A DNA stretch of 64,000 nt from Tillus elongatus (Eukaryota; Arthropoda; Insecta; Coleoptera; Cleridae): assembly GCA_964006375.1 (NCBI GenBank), contig OZ023262.1, forward strand, positions 88,544,154 to 88,608,153, given 5' to 3'. The translations under genes were made by a program, and so were the position numbers. The first letter of the stretch is position 1. Each line of letters starts with the position of its first letter. A model generated the notes under the pieces. That model was not told where the DNA came from. It searched no databases and worked only from the letters and a program-made list of their open reading frames with translations. Shown piece after piece: positions 63,265 to 64,000 of this stretch.

Positions 63265-63444
63265 TTTTTTATTTATTTAATATTATTGGCTGCGGCATCT
63301 CAGGCCATTAGCACATTCATTTCCCATCATTTAATATTTTTACAAATTTGCCAGACAAAGTCAACTTGGCTCGCCCAGGAATCGAACCCGGGACCTCTCG
63401 CTTAGTATGCTGGCACCTAGCAACCTGCGCCACGAGGGCGTCTA
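63265..63444 (-). repeat. Complete tRNA-derived SINE with target-site duplication
   Basis: The 13 bp AAAACATGCAATT occurs at 63252-63264 and 63445-63457. On the minus strand: A-box region GTGGCGCAGGTTG, perfect B-box GGTTCGATTCC, a short body with GTGCTAATGGCCTGAGATGC and GCCGCAGCC, then an AATAAATAAAAAAAA tail. About 180 bp. The duplication is exact, so the insertion is comparatively young. Confidence 0.85.
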
Positions 63445-63457
63445 AAAACATGCAATT

Positions 63458-64000
63458 AAAAGTGAAATTAAACTAAATATCAAAGCAAAATGAAAAGCGT
63501 TGAAAGCTACAAGATTGCAAAAGTATATTGTCTGAAACAATTAAGTATTCAAGTCTATTGTAGAAAACAAAGCTGGCCAATGAATAAACCTGACAGGTCA
63601 AACAACACAAGCAGGTAGGCACAATCAAGCAGAAACCCAATGAGAACCACTAATTTAAAGAAATTTATGAAAATTTACTAGTGAACAGAACAAGATGGAA
63701 CCACTTACTTGAACAATTCTCAAAAATTGTACTTGAGACTATACAAAAGGTTCAACAGGCCAAAACTTCATCCTTTGTTCTAGGGGCCCTGCAACACTAC
63801 ATCTGAATTCGCCAGAAAATTTGTCTCAAAACAAAAATCAATAAGAAAGATCGGCGATTTAAAAAACCACAGCATTATTGAGGGGCAGCCATTATTCTAC
63901 CTTGAACAGGCCGGGGGCAACGGAGCAGGTGCAGAAGAGTGAATGAGAAACAAATGTCAGAAGCATCATATGTCAATGACAAATAGAGTAGGAAACGGAA
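63458..64000. other. Unannotated end of window
   Basis: Moderately A-rich, no ORF of note, no recognised repeat. Confidence 0.45.

Noticed and set aside
63365..63440. Functional tRNA gene (minus strand)
   Set aside because: Good A- and B-boxes but embedded in a SINE with tail and target duplication; cloverleaf incomplete.

Overview
This is a transposon-dense, AT-rich stretch of a eukaryotic genome, almost certainly an arthropod and probably an insect. The evidence is Jockey/CR1-type non-LTR retrotransposons, mariner-like transposases with DD41D spacing, an errantivirus-like Ty3/Gypsy element with a tRNA-Ser-type primer site, Penelope-like elements with hammerhead ribozyme motifs, and tRNA-derived SINEs. 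I found no convincing complete host gene, no rRNA gene and no functional tRNA gene. Species and clade names are inference; nothing was searched.

The dominant component is one interspersed repeat family, called here the ACGCA/hairpin family. It has a defined 5' end (GGACGCAGCAAGTGCGTTA), a 3' end that folds into a TAGTGAATTTT...AAAATTCACTA hairpin, and at a fixed internal position a (TA)n array of 65-160 bp. About 20 copies or fragments occur in both orientations and 19 long (TA)n arrays are present. Asymmetric ends, a 3' hairpin and an internal microsatellite resemble non-autonomous Helentron/HINE (DINE-1-like) elements, but that assignment is a hypothesis.

Layout: 1-345 SINE; 598-1146 family copy; 2712-5620 broken Jockey-like LINE (+); 6061-8957 family copies around a 650 bp unique island; 9072-9475 tandem SINEs; 11848-15270 minus-strand LINE with ORF1 remnant and an ORF2 broken by one stop; 17130-18940 mariner inside a family copy; 20351-20742 large palindrome; 21230-22030 Penelope RT remnant; 23515-23568 hammerhead motif; 25390-27312 two LINE fragments; 28492-31483 mariner with ~745 bp terminal repeats; 32526-35052 mariner with an uninterrupted 362-aa transposase ORF and a SINE-like insertion in one terminal repeat; 35170-36110 LINE 3' end; 36312-39436 mariner split by an LTR-element fragment, itself inside a (TA)n array; 40141-44058 family copies and SINEs; 44157-44930 pseudogene of a protein family that I recall as recurrent in arthropods; 47063-48937 Tc1-like remnant; 51058-52038 family copy with a 141 bp tandem amplification; 52060-53545 errantivirus-like env remnant and probable 3' LTR; 54733-56818 unclassified block inside a (TA)n array; 58852-59061 possible host exon; 59532-61430 LINE and Penelope fragments; 62974-63024 hammerhead motif; 63265-63444 SINE with target-site duplication.

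How it works together: several layers of insertion can be ordered. The ACGCA/hairpin copies and their (TA)n tracts are the oldest layer. TA-targeting mariners landed in or beside them, then a SINE and an LTR retrotransposon inserted into the mariners. The most intact coding sequences are the mariner transposase at 33383-34471 and the LINE ORF2 at 12037-14799; nearly everything else is decayed.
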